Assembly (NCBI GenBank): GCA_964502095.1
Contig: CAZCUF010000004.1
Span: 186,001-250,000 of the forward strand
Length of the DNA stretch: 64,000 nt
Source of the DNA: JACPVF01 sp964502095
Lineage (GTDB): Bacteria; Chloroflexota; Anaerolineae; Anaerolineales; Villigracilaceae
Reading direction: 5' to 3'
This document shows positions 41,813-50,895 of this stretch, in pieces. The position numbers and the translations under genes are program-made. Within the stretch, counting starts at the first letter, position 1; each line of letters begins with the position of its first letter. The notes under the pieces were generated by a model that saw only the letters and a program-made list of their open reading frames with translations, was not told the origin of the DNA and did not search any database.

Positions 41813-43330
41813 ATGGATATACGCGCACACGTTTCAATGGTATTCCACCTCGACAAGTGCATCGGCTGTCATACATGCAGTGTCGCCTGCAAAAATATTT
41901 GGACTGACCGCAAGGGCACCGAGTATATGTGGTGGAACAACGTCGAGACCAAACCCGGCACAGGCTATCCCACCTTATGGGAAGACCAGGAGAAATACAA
42001 AGGCGGCTGGGAACGGGACGATGCGACAGGGAAGATTCACCTTCGCCTTCACAACCGCACCAAGGGCCTCGCCAATATTTTCTACAACCCTGCCCTGCCA
42101 ACCATTGACGATTACTACGAACCGTGGACCTACGATTACGAGAATCTCTTCAACGCGCCCGAGGGCGACGACCAGCCTACTGCCCGCGCCGTTTCGATGA
42201 TCACAGGCAAGCCAATGGACACCATCGAAGCCGGCCCCAACTGGGACGACGATTTGGGCGGCTCGCCAGTGTACGCGCACAACGATCCGAATCTGGATAA
42301 GCTGACCCCCGAGGAGCGCGATCAAATCGACGAGATCGAACGCGTCGTCTTCTTCTATCTGCCGCGCATCTGCAACCACTGCCTCAATCCGGGCTGTGTC
42401 GCGGCCTGCCCGGCAGGCGCCATCTACAAACGCGGCGAAGACGGCATTGTGCTGATCTCGCAGGAAAAATGCCGCGCCTGGCGCATGTGCATTTCGGGCT
42501 GTCCCTACAAGAAGACCTACTACAACTGGTCTTCGGGTAAGTCCGAAAAATGTATTCTGTGCTTCCCGCGTCTCGAATCGGGACAACCTCCCGCCTGCTT
42601 CCACTCCTGCGTGGGGCGCATTCGTTATCTGGGCGTTTTGCTCTACGACGCGGATCAGATCGAAGCGGCCGCTTCAGTCCCCGACGATGAATTGGTTGCC
42701 GCGCAACGGGCCATCATCCAGGACCCGTTCGACCCTGAAATCATCGCCGCCGCGAAAAAGAACAAGATCTCCGACGCGATGATCACCGCCGCACAGAATT
42801 CGCCGGTTTATAAATTCGTCAAGGAATGGCAGATCGCTCTTCCGCTTCATCCCGAATTCCGCACGATGCCCATGCTCTACTACGTCCCGCCCATGTTGCC
42901 CGTGCTCGCAAAAACCAAGAACGGCAACTACGATGTGGCCGGGCTGGATACCGAAAACCTGCCCGCCATGCTCAGTTCAATGGAGAAGGCGCGCATGCCC
43001 ATTAAATACATGGCGAGTTTATTCTCGGCGGGCAACGTCGAAGTGGTGGAGGAAGTCTATCGCAAGCTGATCGCGGTGCGCATCTTCAAGCGCGCACAGA
43101 AAGTTCACGATTACCAACAAGCCGAAGTGGAAGCGGCGCTCGCTCAAGGCAAAACGAATTCCGAGGAAGTGGAAGCCATCTTCCGCCTGACCTCCCTCCC
43201 GACCTATGAAGAGCGTTTCGTTATCCCGCCGCTCGGACGTGAGTCCGCCGTCGAAGCGTGGGAGAGACCGCTCGACCATAAGCGCGAAGCCGGCTTCGGC
43301 ATCCGCAATAAGATCAAGAGGAAATTCTAG
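41813..43330 (+). CDS. narH: Respiratory nitrate reductase beta subunit
   Basis: The 505-residue ferredoxin-like protein has four cysteine clusters: DKCIGCHTCSVACKN at the start, CNHCLNPGCVAACPAG, EKCRAWRMCISGCPYKK (a tryptophan replaces one cysteine, marking the 3Fe-4S site) and EKCILCFPRL with PACFHSCVG. It carries electrons from NarI hemes to NarG. It lies on the cytoplasmic membrane face in the NarGHI complex. Confidence 0.97.
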   Translation: MDIRAHVSMVFHLDKCIGCHTCSVACKNIWTDRKGTEYMWWNNVETKPGTGYPTLWEDQEKYKGGWERDDATGKIHLRLHNRTKGLANIFYNPALPTIDDYYEPWTYDYENLFNAPEGDDQPTARAVSMITGKPMDTIEAGPNWDDDLGGSPVYAHNDPNLDKLTPEERDQIDEIERVVFFYLPRICNHCLNPGCVAACPAGAIYKRGEDGIVLISQEKCRAWRMCISGCPYKKTYYNWSSGKSEKCILCFPRLESGQPPACFHSCVGRIRYLGVLLYDADQIEAAASVPDDELVAAQRAIIQDPFDPEIIAAAKKNKISDAMITAAQNSPVYKFVKEWQIALPLHPEFRTMPMLYYVPPMLPVLAKTKNGNYDVAGLDTENLPAMLSSMEKARMPIKYMASLFSAGNVEVVEEVYRKLIAVRIFKRAQKVHDYQQAEVEAALAQGKTNSEEVEAIFRLTSLPTYEERFVIPPLGRESAVEAWERPLDHKREAGFGIRNKIKRKF

Positions 43331-43396
43331 AAAACCTACCGGCCGTGAAGAGCCACAGAGAATCGCTTTGTGGCTATGAGATTTGGAGAATTGCTG

Positions 43397-44008
43397 ATGT
43401 ACACCGAAATCGAAATGCGAAGTCTTTACCAATATTTTGCACAGATGTTGGAATACCCTGCAGGCGGCACGCTGGACGCGGCGGTCGAGGCGCAAAAACT
43501 CCTGGCCGATAAAGATCCTGCATCCACCGCACAGTTGAAGGAATTCCACGACTATGCCGCCTCGCTTCCGCCCGGACGACTTGAAGAGGTATATACCGGC
43601 ACTTTCGACCTCGACGCGGCCTGCCATCCCTACATCGGCTATCATCTTTTCGGCGAGACATACAAACGCAGCGCATTTTTAGTCGAGTTGAAACAGCGCT
43701 ACAACGCGGAGGGTTTTATCTTTCCCTCCACAGAACTGCCCGATCATCTCGCCATCATCCTGCACTTCCTGTCCGCCACCCGTGACGAGACTCAGGCACA
43801 GGAAATCGCCCGCGACGCGCTTCTGCCCGTTCTCGAAAGAATGACGGGGCGCGCGAAATCAGAAGGCTTCGACGAAGACGAAAACGCCGAGGCGCCCAAA
43901 GAGAAAAAAGAGTCTGAGAAACGCACCCAGTTTCACGGTGTGTTGGAAGCGTTGCGCTCCGTCCTGCAACATCAATTTCAAGTTCTAAATGTTTTGGAGC
44001 CTTCTTAA
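43397..44008 (+). CDS. narJ: Nitrate reductase assembly chaperone
   Basis: The 203-residue helical TorD-family protein has YQYFAQMLEYPAGG, a PGRLEEVYTGTFDLDAACHP segment and LPDHLAIILHFLS, the usual NarJ signature. It helps insert the molybdenum cofactor into NarG and is not part of the final enzyme. I chose the ATG with GGAG 8 nt upstream; a frame extension to 43370 has no ribosome site. Confidence 0.93.
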   Translation: MYTEIEMRSLYQYFAQMLEYPAGGTLDAAVEAQKLLADKDPASTAQLKEFHDYAASLPPGRLEEVYTGTFDLDAACHPYIGYHLFGETYKRSAFLVELKQRYNAEGFIFPSTELPDHLAIILHFLSATRDETQAQEIARDALLPVLERMTGRAKSEGFDEDENAEAPKEKKESEKRTQFHGVLEALRSVLQHQFQVLNVLEPS

Positions 44009-44015
44009 CCTGATA

Positions 44016-44058
44016 AGCCCTCGGCCCTTCCCTTTACGGGAAAGGGCATCCCCTCTCC
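44016..44058 (+). repeat. CCCTCACCC-type palindrome between narJ and narI
   Basis: GCCCTTCCC-TTTAC-GGGAAAGGGC, a stem followed by CCCCTCTCC, in the narJ-narI gap. Confidence 0.7.
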
Positions 44059-44097
44059 ATCCATAAGATGGCAGAGCGAGAAAAAAAGGAGCAGTTT

Positions 44098-44769
44098 ATG
44101 TTCGATAACGCCCTCTTCATCGGCTTTCCCTATGTGGCAGTCGTCATCGCTGTCGTCGTCTCCATCTATCGTTTCGCTTTCGATCCATTTTCCTATTCGA
44201 GTCTGTCATCGCAGTTTCTCGAAAACCGCAAACTGTTTTTCGGCTCGGTCCCGTGGCACTACGGCGTAATCACTATCCTGCTGGCGCATGCCGCCGCATT
44301 CCTCTTCCCCAGCGCCTGGGGGCTTTACACCGCCAATCAGACCCGCCTATATATTCTGGAGATCATTGGCCTGGCCTTCGCGCTGATGGCGACCATCGGC
44401 TTGTCCATCCTCTTCTATCGCCGCCTGACCGACGCACGCGCCAACTCAGTTACATCCGAACTCGATTGGATTCTGTTGTTTTTCCTTTTACTTCAGGTCG
44501 CTCTCGGTTTCTGGACCGCCTACTATTACCGCTGGGGTTCGGACTGGTTCCTGCACACCGCTGCGCCGTGGCTGGTCTCGCTTGTAAAATTTCAACCGAA
44601 CATTGCATCCGTAAGCGCGCTTCCGTTCTGGGTGAAATTCCATTTCATCAACGGTTTCATCATCATCCTGCTCCTGCCGTTCACGCGCCTCGTTCACCTG
44701 CTCGCCTATCCACTCTCCTACCTCTGGCGCGAACATCAGGTTGTCATTTGGAACAAGGCGCGGCATTAA
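44098..44769 (+). CDS. narI: Respiratory nitrate reductase gamma subunit (cytochrome b)
   Basis: The 223-residue protein has five membrane helices and the two heme b histidine pairs with NarI spacing: VPWHYGVITILLAHA (10 apart) and FHFINGFIIILLLPFTRLVH (18 apart). It passes electrons from quinol, and perhaps from NarC, to NarH. I chose the ATG with AAGGAG directly upstream rather than one 30 nt earlier. It is the last nar gene visible; no nitrate transporter (narK) follows. Confidence 0.95.
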   Translation: MFDNALFIGFPYVAVVIAVVVSIYRFAFDPFSYSSLSSQFLENRKLFFGSVPWHYGVITILLAHAAAFLFPSAWGLYTANQTRLYILEIIGLAFALMATIGLSILFYRRLTDARANSVTSELDWILLFFLLLQVALGFWTAYYYRWGSDWFLHTAAPWLVSLVKFQPNIASVSALPFWVKFHFINGFIIILLLPFTRLVHLLAYPLSYLWREHQVVIWNKARH

Positions 44770-44800
44770 TCCGCAGCCGAATATCCGTGAAACGGATAAC

Positions 44801-47524
44801 TCATCCGCTTTTCTGCGCTTTCATTACCTCCGCCAATTGCGCTTCACGCTGCTCAAGATAAAGTTTGTTGCCAACCCGCTTCAAGATGCCGATGGACTCT
44901 TCGAGCAGGCGGCGCGCTTCATTGAGATTTTTCTGTTTGAAGGCGACCTGCGCCAGCACCGCCAGCGAGTTGGCGATGTGCGCGTCGTGCCCGACTTGCT
45001 GGTGTGAACGCAGAGCTTCCTCGGCGAACTGCGCGGCTTGGTCGTATTTCATTTCCTGAATGGCAACATTTGCCAGGTTGGCGCAAGAGGCGCCGATCAT
45101 TTCCAGGTTATTCATTTTTCGAGCCAGCGCCAGCGCGCGCTCGGCACAGGAAGTTCCCTCAGCCAGTTGCCCTGTTGCAAGAAGGACTTCTGCCAGATTC
45201 GAGTTGGCGGTCATCTCGCCCCATTCGGAATGGACTGCCTGATATTCCTCCTTCGCCATCCGCCAGAAGGAAATTACAGCCTCCATATTTCCCAATCCAA
45301 ACTGCGCTGCGCCCGCGTAGTTGAACGTGTGTGCGCGCGCGATGTGCGGACGATGATTTTTCAGCACGTTCATGGACTTCTCGCACCAGTCCATTGCCGC
45401 TTGATATTCGCCGAGGCGGAAGAGAAACGCGCCTGCCAAACCCATCACCCTGCCTTTGGCGATGAACGATTCTTTTTTTGCAGATTTTGGCAACTCCTCC
45501 AGCGATTGAATCGCCGCCTGCGCCATTTGGAGTCCTTCGCGATACAGCCCCGCCAGATCGAATCCTTGCATGAACGAATCGGACATAACGTTGAAAATGG
45601 ACGCCTCGCGGTTCTCCGCCGCCCACATCCATGCCAGACGGAAATTAACGAGATCAGCTAAAAAGAGTGGCATGGCCTTTTGCGGCTGACCCCAAAAAAA
45701 TTCCTTCTCCAATTCTTTCATAAATTTGCTAAAGTAACGCGCGTGCGCTTCTCGAGTTTGCGCGCGCAGATCAACATCGTCGCTCGATCGCAAGTCTGCG
45801 TATTGGATCATCAACGCGTGGCGGCGATAGCGTCCATCGTCATGGAAGCGCAAGGCAGATTTATCTACGAAACGCGCCAGCATGGAGAGGTCTGCGCCTG
45901 TCACTTCGCAAAACGCCTCACGCGTGAATCCGCCGCGGAAGACCGCCTGCTGTTGAAAAACGATCCGCTCTTCGGCTGTCAGTAGATTCCAAAAATAATC
46001 GAACACCGCGCGCATACTGCGATGACGCGGCGGCAGGTCTTGTTGCGAGGCAGTGAGGATGTCGAGATTGCGTTCGATCTCTTGCACGATCTCAGGCACA
46101 GCGAGTCCGCGCACCCAGGCGGCGGCAAGTTCGAGCGCGAGCGGCGAGCCATTCACCAGTTCGCACAGACGCGCAATGGCAGACGCATCGTCGGCGTTGG
46201 GATGAAAATCGGGTTTGAGGCGGCGGGCGCGATCCACAAAAAGTTTGAAGGCGGCGGAAGACGAATCGGCGAAGGGAAGTCCGCGGACTTCGAGCAGAGT
46301 CTCTGCCTGAATATTCAAGCGCGTCAACGATGTGACCAGCAGTTTCAGGTTCGGCGCGAGGCGCACGGTCTCGGCGATCCACTGGCAGACCGCGTCGCCG
46401 ACGAGTTGCTCCATGTTGTCCAAAATCAGCAGGAGATTCTTGTCGCGCAAAAACTCGCGTATTTCTTCGCCGCTCGTCGCGCTGATCTTCAACGCGCTCG
46501 CAATCGCAAGGAACATCCCTTCCACATCTTTGACAGACGCAAGCGAGATAAACCATGCGCCGTCCAAAAATTGATGGAAGTGAGTCTGCGCGGCTTGCAG
46601 AGCCAAACTGGATTTGCCCACGCCTCCTTCGCCGACCAAAGTTAATACGCGGCAATCGGCATTTGCCAGCCTGACGCCGATCTCCGCCAACTGCGCTTCG
46701 CGCCCGATGAACGATGTGGCGCGAGCTGGCAGGTTGCCAGTGGGACGAGTCTCCGCGTCGCGGATCTGTTCGTAGAGCGCGGTCGTTTCAGCGGAAGGCT
46801 CAACGCCCAATTCTTTTTCAAGGATGCGGCGGCAGGTCTGGTATTGCGCCAGCGCGGCAGAGCGTTGGCCCGCGCGGGCGAGGGCAGACATCCGTTGTCG
46901 GTGCGCTTCCTCGCGCCACGAATCAAACGCGAGCAGGCGCGAGGTGGCTTCGAGTGCGGCGGGATAGTCCGCGCGGCTGAGTTGAATTTCGGCAAGGCGA
47001 TGCAGGGCTTGCAAGGCAAGTTCGCGCAGGCGGGCGCGTTCGGTCAGCATCCAATCTTCGAAGTCAGGCGCGTCGCGCACGTGGAAGCCTTCGAGGAAGT
47101 CACCGCGATAGAGGCGCAGGGAATCTGTCAGGATAACTGAAGCAGGCTGAGGGGTAAGAGAAGAGGCGGAACGAAGGGCGGAATCGAATTCAATCGAGTC
47201 CACGAATGCGTCGCCCGTGAATTGAATCGAATCGCGGGTGATGGTCAGTTCACCCCCAAAATATTTGCGGAGGTTGGCGAGGGCTTGACGCAGATTATTT
47301 TTCGCATCGGCGTCGGACAATTCGCCCCACAGCAGCGCGGCGAGTTTGTCGCGGCTGTGAGCGCGGCGCGTGACAGCGAGATATGCCAGCAGAGCGGGGA
47401 CTTTGTTGGAGATGAAGTTGGCGCTTCGCGTGATTTGCGGCGAGCCTAAGTACGACAAACTTAAGTTTGTCTTGAGGGACGAACTGAAGTTCGTCTTACC
47501 ATTCGCCGAGGTCGGGATTGACAT
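44801..47524 (-). CDS. SARP/BTAD-NB-ARC-TPR transcriptional regulator
   Basis: The 907-residue protein has an OmpR-like DNA-binding domain (about 22-105; KVPALLAYLAVTRRAHSRDK then LAALLW), a bacterial transcriptional activation domain (about 110-255), an NB-ARC-type ATPase with P-loop LVGEGGVGKSSLA and LLLILDNMEQL, and TPRs to the C-terminus. It resembles AfsR/SARP-type activators common in Chloroflexota. The first 20 residues are encoded by palindromic repeats of the adjoining RAYT element, so the native start may have been displaced; the conserved domain begins near 47461. It is convergent with narI; targets are unknown. Confidence 0.85.
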   Translation of the reverse strand: MSIPTSANGKTNFSSSLKTNLSLSYLGSPQITRSANFISNKVPALLAYLAVTRRAHSRDKLAALLWGELSDADAKNNLRQALANLRKYFGGELTITRDSIQFTGDAFVDSIEFDSALRSASSLTPQPASVILTDSLRLYRGDFLEGFHVRDAPDFEDWMLTERARLRELALQALHRLAEIQLSRADYPAALEATSRLLAFDSWREEAHRQRMSALARAGQRSAALAQYQTCRRILEKELGVEPSAETTALYEQIRDAETRPTGNLPARATSFIGREAQLAEIGVRLANADCRVLTLVGEGGVGKSSLALQAAQTHFHQFLDGAWFISLASVKDVEGMFLAIASALKISATSGEEIREFLRDKNLLLILDNMEQLVGDAVCQWIAETVRLAPNLKLLVTSLTRLNIQAETLLEVRGLPFADSSSAAFKLFVDRARRLKPDFHPNADDASAIARLCELVNGSPLALELAAAWVRGLAVPEIVQEIERNLDILTASQQDLPPRHRSMRAVFDYFWNLLTAEERIVFQQQAVFRGGFTREAFCEVTGADLSMLARFVDKSALRFHDDGRYRRHALMIQYADLRSSDDVDLRAQTREAHARYFSKFMKELEKEFFWGQPQKAMPLFLADLVNFRLAWMWAAENREASIFNVMSDSFMQGFDLAGLYREGLQMAQAAIQSLEELPKSAKKESFIAKGRVMGLAGAFLFRLGEYQAAMDWCEKSMNVLKNHRPHIARAHTFNYAGAAQFGLGNMEAVISFWRMAKEEYQAVHSEWGEMTANSNLAEVLLATGQLAEGTSCAERALALARKMNNLEMIGASCANLANVAIQEMKYDQAAQFAEEALRSHQQVGHDAHIANSLAVLAQVAFKQKNLNEARRLLEESIGILKRVGNKLYLEQREAQLAEVMKAQKSG
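47454..47495. repeat. REP palindrome pair, RAYT 3' side
   Basis: GACAAACTTAAGTTTGTC and GACGAACTGAAGTTCGTC, perfect 18-bp palindromes 6 nt apart (TTGAGG). They overlap the 5' codons of the SARP gene. Confidence 0.9.
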
Positions 47525-48137
47525 ACGTGAACTTCCAATCCTTCCATTCTTTCACCAGCCCCACTTTGACGGGGTTGTTCAAAATGTAGAGGATGATTCT
47601 TTCCATCTCCTTTTCGTCGCGGACGTAATGATCGTAAGACTCGTGATGCCAGAAATAGCCTTCGCGGTTCAGGGCGAGGTTGCAATAGCGGGCAGCGCGT
47701 CCTTTGAGCAGGCGCATGATCTCGGCGACGGGGGAGATGGCGCTCTTCATTCTGGATGGCGGAAATTTTTCGATGAGCGAGAGGATCAGCAAATGAATGT
47801 GATTAGGCATGATGCAATAGGCGTAGAGTTCGTAATGCTCGTCGGCTTTCTTGTGGATTTCATCCGCCACAATTTGCGCGATGTTTTCCTGCTTGAGCCA
47901 GTCATGCCCGAATTGACAACGGTCGAGCCATTTGTCGAAATGTCCGAAATACTTTTTCTGGATGTTGTAGCGGTCTGCGGCGGTTTTGGCGGCGCGCAAT
48001 TCCTGTTCGCGCTGCGCTTTCAACTCGTCCACCACGACGGCGGGGAGCGAATCCACGAGGCTGAAGGTGATAAAGAGCGGATTGTTCTGCGGGTGGATGT
48101 GCGGCAGTTTGCGGCGGTAGTAGATGGGTTCTGGCAT
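47496..48137 (-). CDS. REP-associated tyrosine transposase (Y1/IS200-like HUH family)
   Basis: The 213-residue protein has the RAYT/IS200 landmarks: an N-terminal YRRKLPHIHPQNNPLFITFS, the HUH motif in YCIMPNHIHLLIL and the catalytic tyrosine region EGYFWHHESYDHYVRDEKE, then YILNNPVKVGLV. RAYTs nick and mobilise REP palindromes rather than their own ends. Paired palindromes lie on both sides, and a free set is at 13893. Its stop lies within the start region of the SARP gene, overlapping it by 29 nt. Confidence 0.92.
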   Translation of the reverse strand: MPEPIYYRRKLPHIHPQNNPLFITFSLVDSLPAVVVDELKAQREQELRAAKTAADRYNIQKKYFGHFDKWLDRCQFGHDWLKQENIAQIVADEIHKKADEHYELYAYCIMPNHIHLLILSLIEKFPPSRMKSAISPVAEIMRLLKGRAARYCNLALNREGYFWHHESYDHYVRDEKEMERIILYILNNPVKVGLVKEWKDWKFTYVNPDLGEW

Positions 48138-48145
48138 GGTTGTGG

Positions 48146-48194
48146 GACAAACTTAAGTTTGTCGAACGGAAGCGGGCGCAAACTGAAGTTTGCG
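48146..48194. repeat. REP palindrome pair, RAYT 5' side
   Basis: GACAAACTTAAGTTTGTC and CGCAAACTGAAGTTTGCG, 13 nt apart, followed by GTAC. Confidence 0.9.
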
Positions 48195-48280
48195 GTACTG
48201 CTCCAATAAACGATTTCTAAACGCTGGCTTTCTATAATTGGCGCAAGATTATCACAATTAAGAGTGAATGACCAGTCACC

Positions 48281-48514
48281 ATGTCCAAATTTCTATCTCC
48301 ACACCCGCCCTATTATCATCATTTTGTCCTGCGCGTGTGGGAGGAGCGCGGCGCGGACGGACAGGGTTCGGCGTGGCGATTCAGTTTGCAAGACTCGCAG
48401 AAGGAGGAGCGCGTCGGCTTCAAGGATTTGAATGAACTCACGGCGTTTCTTGAAAAGTGGATGAAGGATTTATCTGAATCAAACGGTGATTTGTCAAAGG
48501 AGAAAATCAAATGA
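48281..48514 (+). CDS. Small hypothetical protein
   Basis: No named family recognised. The 77 residues read FVLRVWEERGADGQGSAWRF, then EERVGFKDLNELTAFLEKWM, a protein-like pattern with arginine- and tryptophan-rich beta strands and a C-terminal helix. It precedes a membrane protein and a cytochrome c on the same strand. The ribosome site is weak. Confidence 0.6.
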   Translation: MSKFLSPHPPYYHHFVLRVWEERGADGQGSAWRFSLQDSQKEERVGFKDLNELTAFLEKWMKDLSESNGDLSKEKIK

Positions 48515-48576
48515 GTTCATGTTTGCCAATGAGCCTTTCCTGATTTGTATCGTGAAAATATTATAAGGAGAGATGT

Positions 48577-49071
48577 ATGCTTTATCAACTCGCTGTCTTC
48601 CTACACGTCATTGCCGTACTCGGATACCTGCTCGCGCACGGAGTCTCGGCGGCAGTTTCCTATGGCATCAAGAAGGAGCGCGATGTCAATCGCATCCGCG
48701 CCCTGCTGGACATTTCGGAAAAATCCTATCCTTCCATGTTTCTGACTCTGCTTGCCGTCATCGTGTTTGGACTTCTCGCGGCGTTTCTCAACATGACCTG
48801 GTGGGGCTTCGGCTGGATCTGGCTCTCGATCGTCGTCCTGGTCGTGATCGTCGTGCTGATGGCGGTCTATGGCGCGGCTACTTTCGGTGAGATCAGAAAA
48901 GCCGCAGGGATTCCGTACAGGATCAAGGGAAAGCCTTTCCCTGCCGAACCTGCCAGAAGCGATGAGGAAGTCTTCCTCGTGACGGCGAGGGTGAACCCAA
49001 CGCTATTGCTGATCGTCGGTTACGGCGGATTCGCGGTCATCGCGTGGCTGATGACTGCCAAACCGTTTTAA
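48577..49071 (+). CDS. DUF2269/CopD-like four-helix membrane protein
   Basis: The 164-residue protein opens LYQLAVFLHVIAVLGYLLAH with the helix-1 histidines typical of DUF2269/CopD-like proteins and has four helices. It may carry a heme or assist electron transfer. It is followed after 39 nt by a diheme cytochrome c gene, so a joint redox role is likely. AAGGAGAG precedes the start. Confidence 0.75.
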   Translation: MLYQLAVFLHVIAVLGYLLAHGVSAAVSYGIKKERDVNRIRALLDISEKSYPSMFLTLLAVIVFGLLAAFLNMTWWGFGWIWLSIVVLVVIVVLMAVYGAATFGEIRKAAGIPYRIKGKPFPAEPARSDEEVFLVTARVNPTLLLIVGYGGFAVIAWLMTAKPF

Positions 49072-49110
49072 CGCATTTAATTTTTACGCCACAAAAAGGA
49101 GAAGCAAAGA

Positions 49111-50016
49111 ATGAAAAAAGTTTTTAAATGGATCGGTATTGTGCTTGGCTCATTGATCGGCCTAATCCTGGTTGCCGGCGTGACGTTGTTCCTCATCGGC
49201 AATGCCCGCCTCAACAAGACCTACGATTTCCCGCCATCGAACATCACGATTCCCACAGATACGGCGAGCATCGAATACGGCAGGCATCGCGTTGAGACGT
49301 TGTGCCAGGGCTGTCACGGCGCGGACCTGAGCGGAATCGAAAAGTGGTTCAACGCCGGTCCGATTGGGACGGTCGATTCGGCAAACCTTACTTCGGGCGA
49401 AGGCGGGTTTGGGCGCGAAGCGGCATCGGACGAAGATTATGTAAGAGCCATTCGTCATGGAGTAGGTTTGGACGGCAAGCCGATCTTCATGCCAGCCGTT
49501 GAATCTACTTCTTATTTAAGCGATAAAGACCTAGGCGCGATCATTGCCTATGTCAAGTCCGTTCCGCCGGTGGACCACGTGACGCACGGGCAAAACTTCA
49601 CGCCGCTGGCGAAGATCCTTTATGTATTGGGCGCGTTTTCCAAAATGCCGGTCGAGGTGGTGAGCCATGAAATCCATGTCACGGCGCCCGAGGCGGGCAC
49701 GACCGCGGAGTACGGCGAATACATGGTCAACACCAACGATTGCCGCGCTTGTCACGGCGCGAACTTGAACGGCGGCCCGTTCCCCGACCCGACCATCACG
49801 AAGATTTCGCCGAATCTCACTCCCGGCGGCGAGTTGGCTTCCTGGACGGAGGCGGATTTCGTCAACGCGATTCGCACAGGCGTGACGCCGAGCGGGTACC
49901 AGCTTGATAACGAGTTCATGCCGTGGGAGACTTTCCGCAACTACACCGACGATGAGTTGAAAGCGATCTGGTTGTATTTGCAATCCCTGCCGAAGTTAAA
50001 GCAATATACGAAATAA
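49111..50016 (+). CDS. Membrane-anchored diheme cytochrome c
   Basis: The 301-residue protein has an uncleaved N-terminal membrane helix (about 5-31) and two class I cytochrome c domains with CQGCH (65-69) and CRACH (211-215). Sixth-ligand methionines are probable in PIFMPAV and NEFMPWE. The layout matches cytochrome subunits of alcohol or gluconate dehydrogenases and other quinoprotein partners. It lies behind a DUF2269-like gene and ends at a strong terminator. Confidence 0.9.
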   Translation: MKKVFKWIGIVLGSLIGLILVAGVTLFLIGNARLNKTYDFPPSNITIPTDTASIEYGRHRVETLCQGCHGADLSGIEKWFNAGPIGTVDSANLTSGEGGFGREAASDEDYVRAIRHGVGLDGKPIFMPAVESTSYLSDKDLGAIIAYVKSVPPVDHVTHGQNFTPLAKILYVLGAFSKMPVEVVSHEIHVTAPEAGTTAEYGEYMVNTNDCRACHGANLNGGPFPDPTITKISPNLTPGGELASWTEADFVNAIRTGVTPSGYQLDNEFMPWETFRNYTDDELKAIWLYLQSLPKLKQYTK

Positions 50017-50034
50017 TTCTGCAAGAAGGCATAA

Positions 50035-50067
50035 AAACGACCTTCGGAAATTATCCGAAGGTCGTTT
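50035..50067. terminator. Bidirectional terminator
   Basis: AAACGACCTTCGGA-AATTA-TCCGAAGGTCGTTT, a 14-bp stem between convergent genes. Confidence 0.93.
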
Positions 50068-50071
50068 GACT

Positions 50072-50275
50072 CTATTTGCTATTTTTATCCGTTTCAAATA
50101 TCTCTTCGATCTTTTTCCCGAACAGCTTGGCGATCTTGAACGCAAGAGGAAGGCTGGGATCGTATTTCTCGGTTTCAATCGCGTTGACGGTTTGGCGCGA
50201 GACATCCAGTCGTTCCGCAAGGTCCGCCTGCGACCAATTCTGTTCGGCGCGTAAAATTTTTAGTTTGTTCTTCAT
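50072..50275 (-). CDS. XRE-family small HTH regulator
   Basis: The 67-residue protein is a single HTH_3 domain (LRAEQNWSQADLAERLDVSR then QTVNAIE) with the LPLAFKIAKLFGKKIEEIF tail typical of the YozG/YgzD-type regulators paired with membrane proteins. It overlaps the upstream membrane gene by 4 nt. It probably binds the 31-bp palindrome at the operon promoter. Confidence 0.93.
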   Translation of the reverse strand: MKNKLKILRAEQNWSQADLAERLDVSRQTVNAIETEKYDPSLPLAFKIAKLFGKKIEEIFETDKNSK

Positions 50276-50658
50276 TGGTATTTCCGCGAGAAGATGCCCA
50301 CGCCGATACCCCAGAGCGCGATCAGAAGAGGAAATACTAAAAGAGTAGGGAAATGCGGGAAGCCGATATTTTCGAGAAAGCCATAGCTGAAAGTGATCAA
50401 TCCCGTGACGATGGCGGAGAAGGTCACGGCTTGTAGTTGAATTTTTTGTTGCAGTTCATCGCTGTCTCGCAAGGCGCGCATCACCGCGATCAGAACAAAG
50501 ACAGTTGGGATAACAGGAATCAGCGCGATAACGAATTGGGCAACTTTCGGAAGTTCAAAGTGGGTCAAAACCGAAATGCTGGCTATCAACAATACGATAT
50601 ACAACCCCATTGAGATTCCAAATTCTTTGAAATATCTTTTTTGAATATCGTTATTCAT
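50272..50658 (-). CDS. Four-helix membrane protein of the XRE operon
   Basis: The 128 residues form four helices separated by short loops, with RALRDSDELQQKIQLQAVTF in the middle. This is the type of membrane protein that commonly precedes a small XRE regulator. Its function is unknown. It overlaps both neighbours by 4 nt. Confidence 0.8.
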   Translation of the reverse strand: MNNDIQKRYFKEFGISMGLYIVLLIASISVLTHFELPKVAQFVIALIPVIPTVFVLIAVMRALRDSDELQQKIQLQAVTFSAIVTGLITFSYGFLENIGFPHFPTLLVFPLLIALWGIGVGIFSRKYQ

Positions 50659-50825
50659 GAGCCGCTCCCGCTTTGGTCGTCTTTTTTGTTGAATGCCTCC
50701 TCAAAGACAAATCCTAAAGCGACACCAATCGCAATTCCAACCCCCATATTATTCATGGCTACGCCGATTCCAGCGCCAATAGCGATCCCAATTGCCAAAC
50801 CTGCCCCAAATTTCTTGTTTTTCAC
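50655..50825 (-). CDS. Small glycine-zipper membrane protein
   Basis: The 56-residue protein is a glycine-zipper helix pair (FGAGLAIGIAIGAGIGVAMN and GVGIAIGVALGFVFEEAF) with a short polar tail. I chose the GTG with AGGAG 5 nt ahead; an in-frame ATG at 50900 lies upstream of the promoter and is rejected. It is the first gene of the XRE operon. Confidence 0.7.
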   Translation of the reverse strand: MKNKKFGAGLAIGIAIGAGIGVAMNNMGVGIAIGVALGFVFEEAFNKKDDQSGSGS

Positions 50826-50858
50826 ATTTACTCCTGTAAAGTTTACTTGACTTCCGGT

Positions 50859-50895
50859 AGTATAAAATATCCTTGACATTATGTCAAGGATATTT
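50859..50895 (-). promoter_or_regulatory. Sigma70 promoter overlapped by a perfect 31-bp palindrome
   Basis: On the minus strand TTGACA, 17 nt and TATACT form a near-consensus promoter. The arms AAATATCCTTGACAT and ATGTCAAGGATATTT (50865-50895) form a perfect inverted repeat covering the -35 box. This fits autorepression by the XRE protein. Confidence 0.8.

Larger units (their letters stand above)
47454..48194 (-). mobile_element. RAYT element flanked by paired REP palindromes
   Basis: A RAYT transposase gene lies between two palindrome pairs whose outer ends are GTAC. The left pair touches the transposase stop codon. The same palindrome type stands alone at 13893-14002. Confidence 0.8.
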
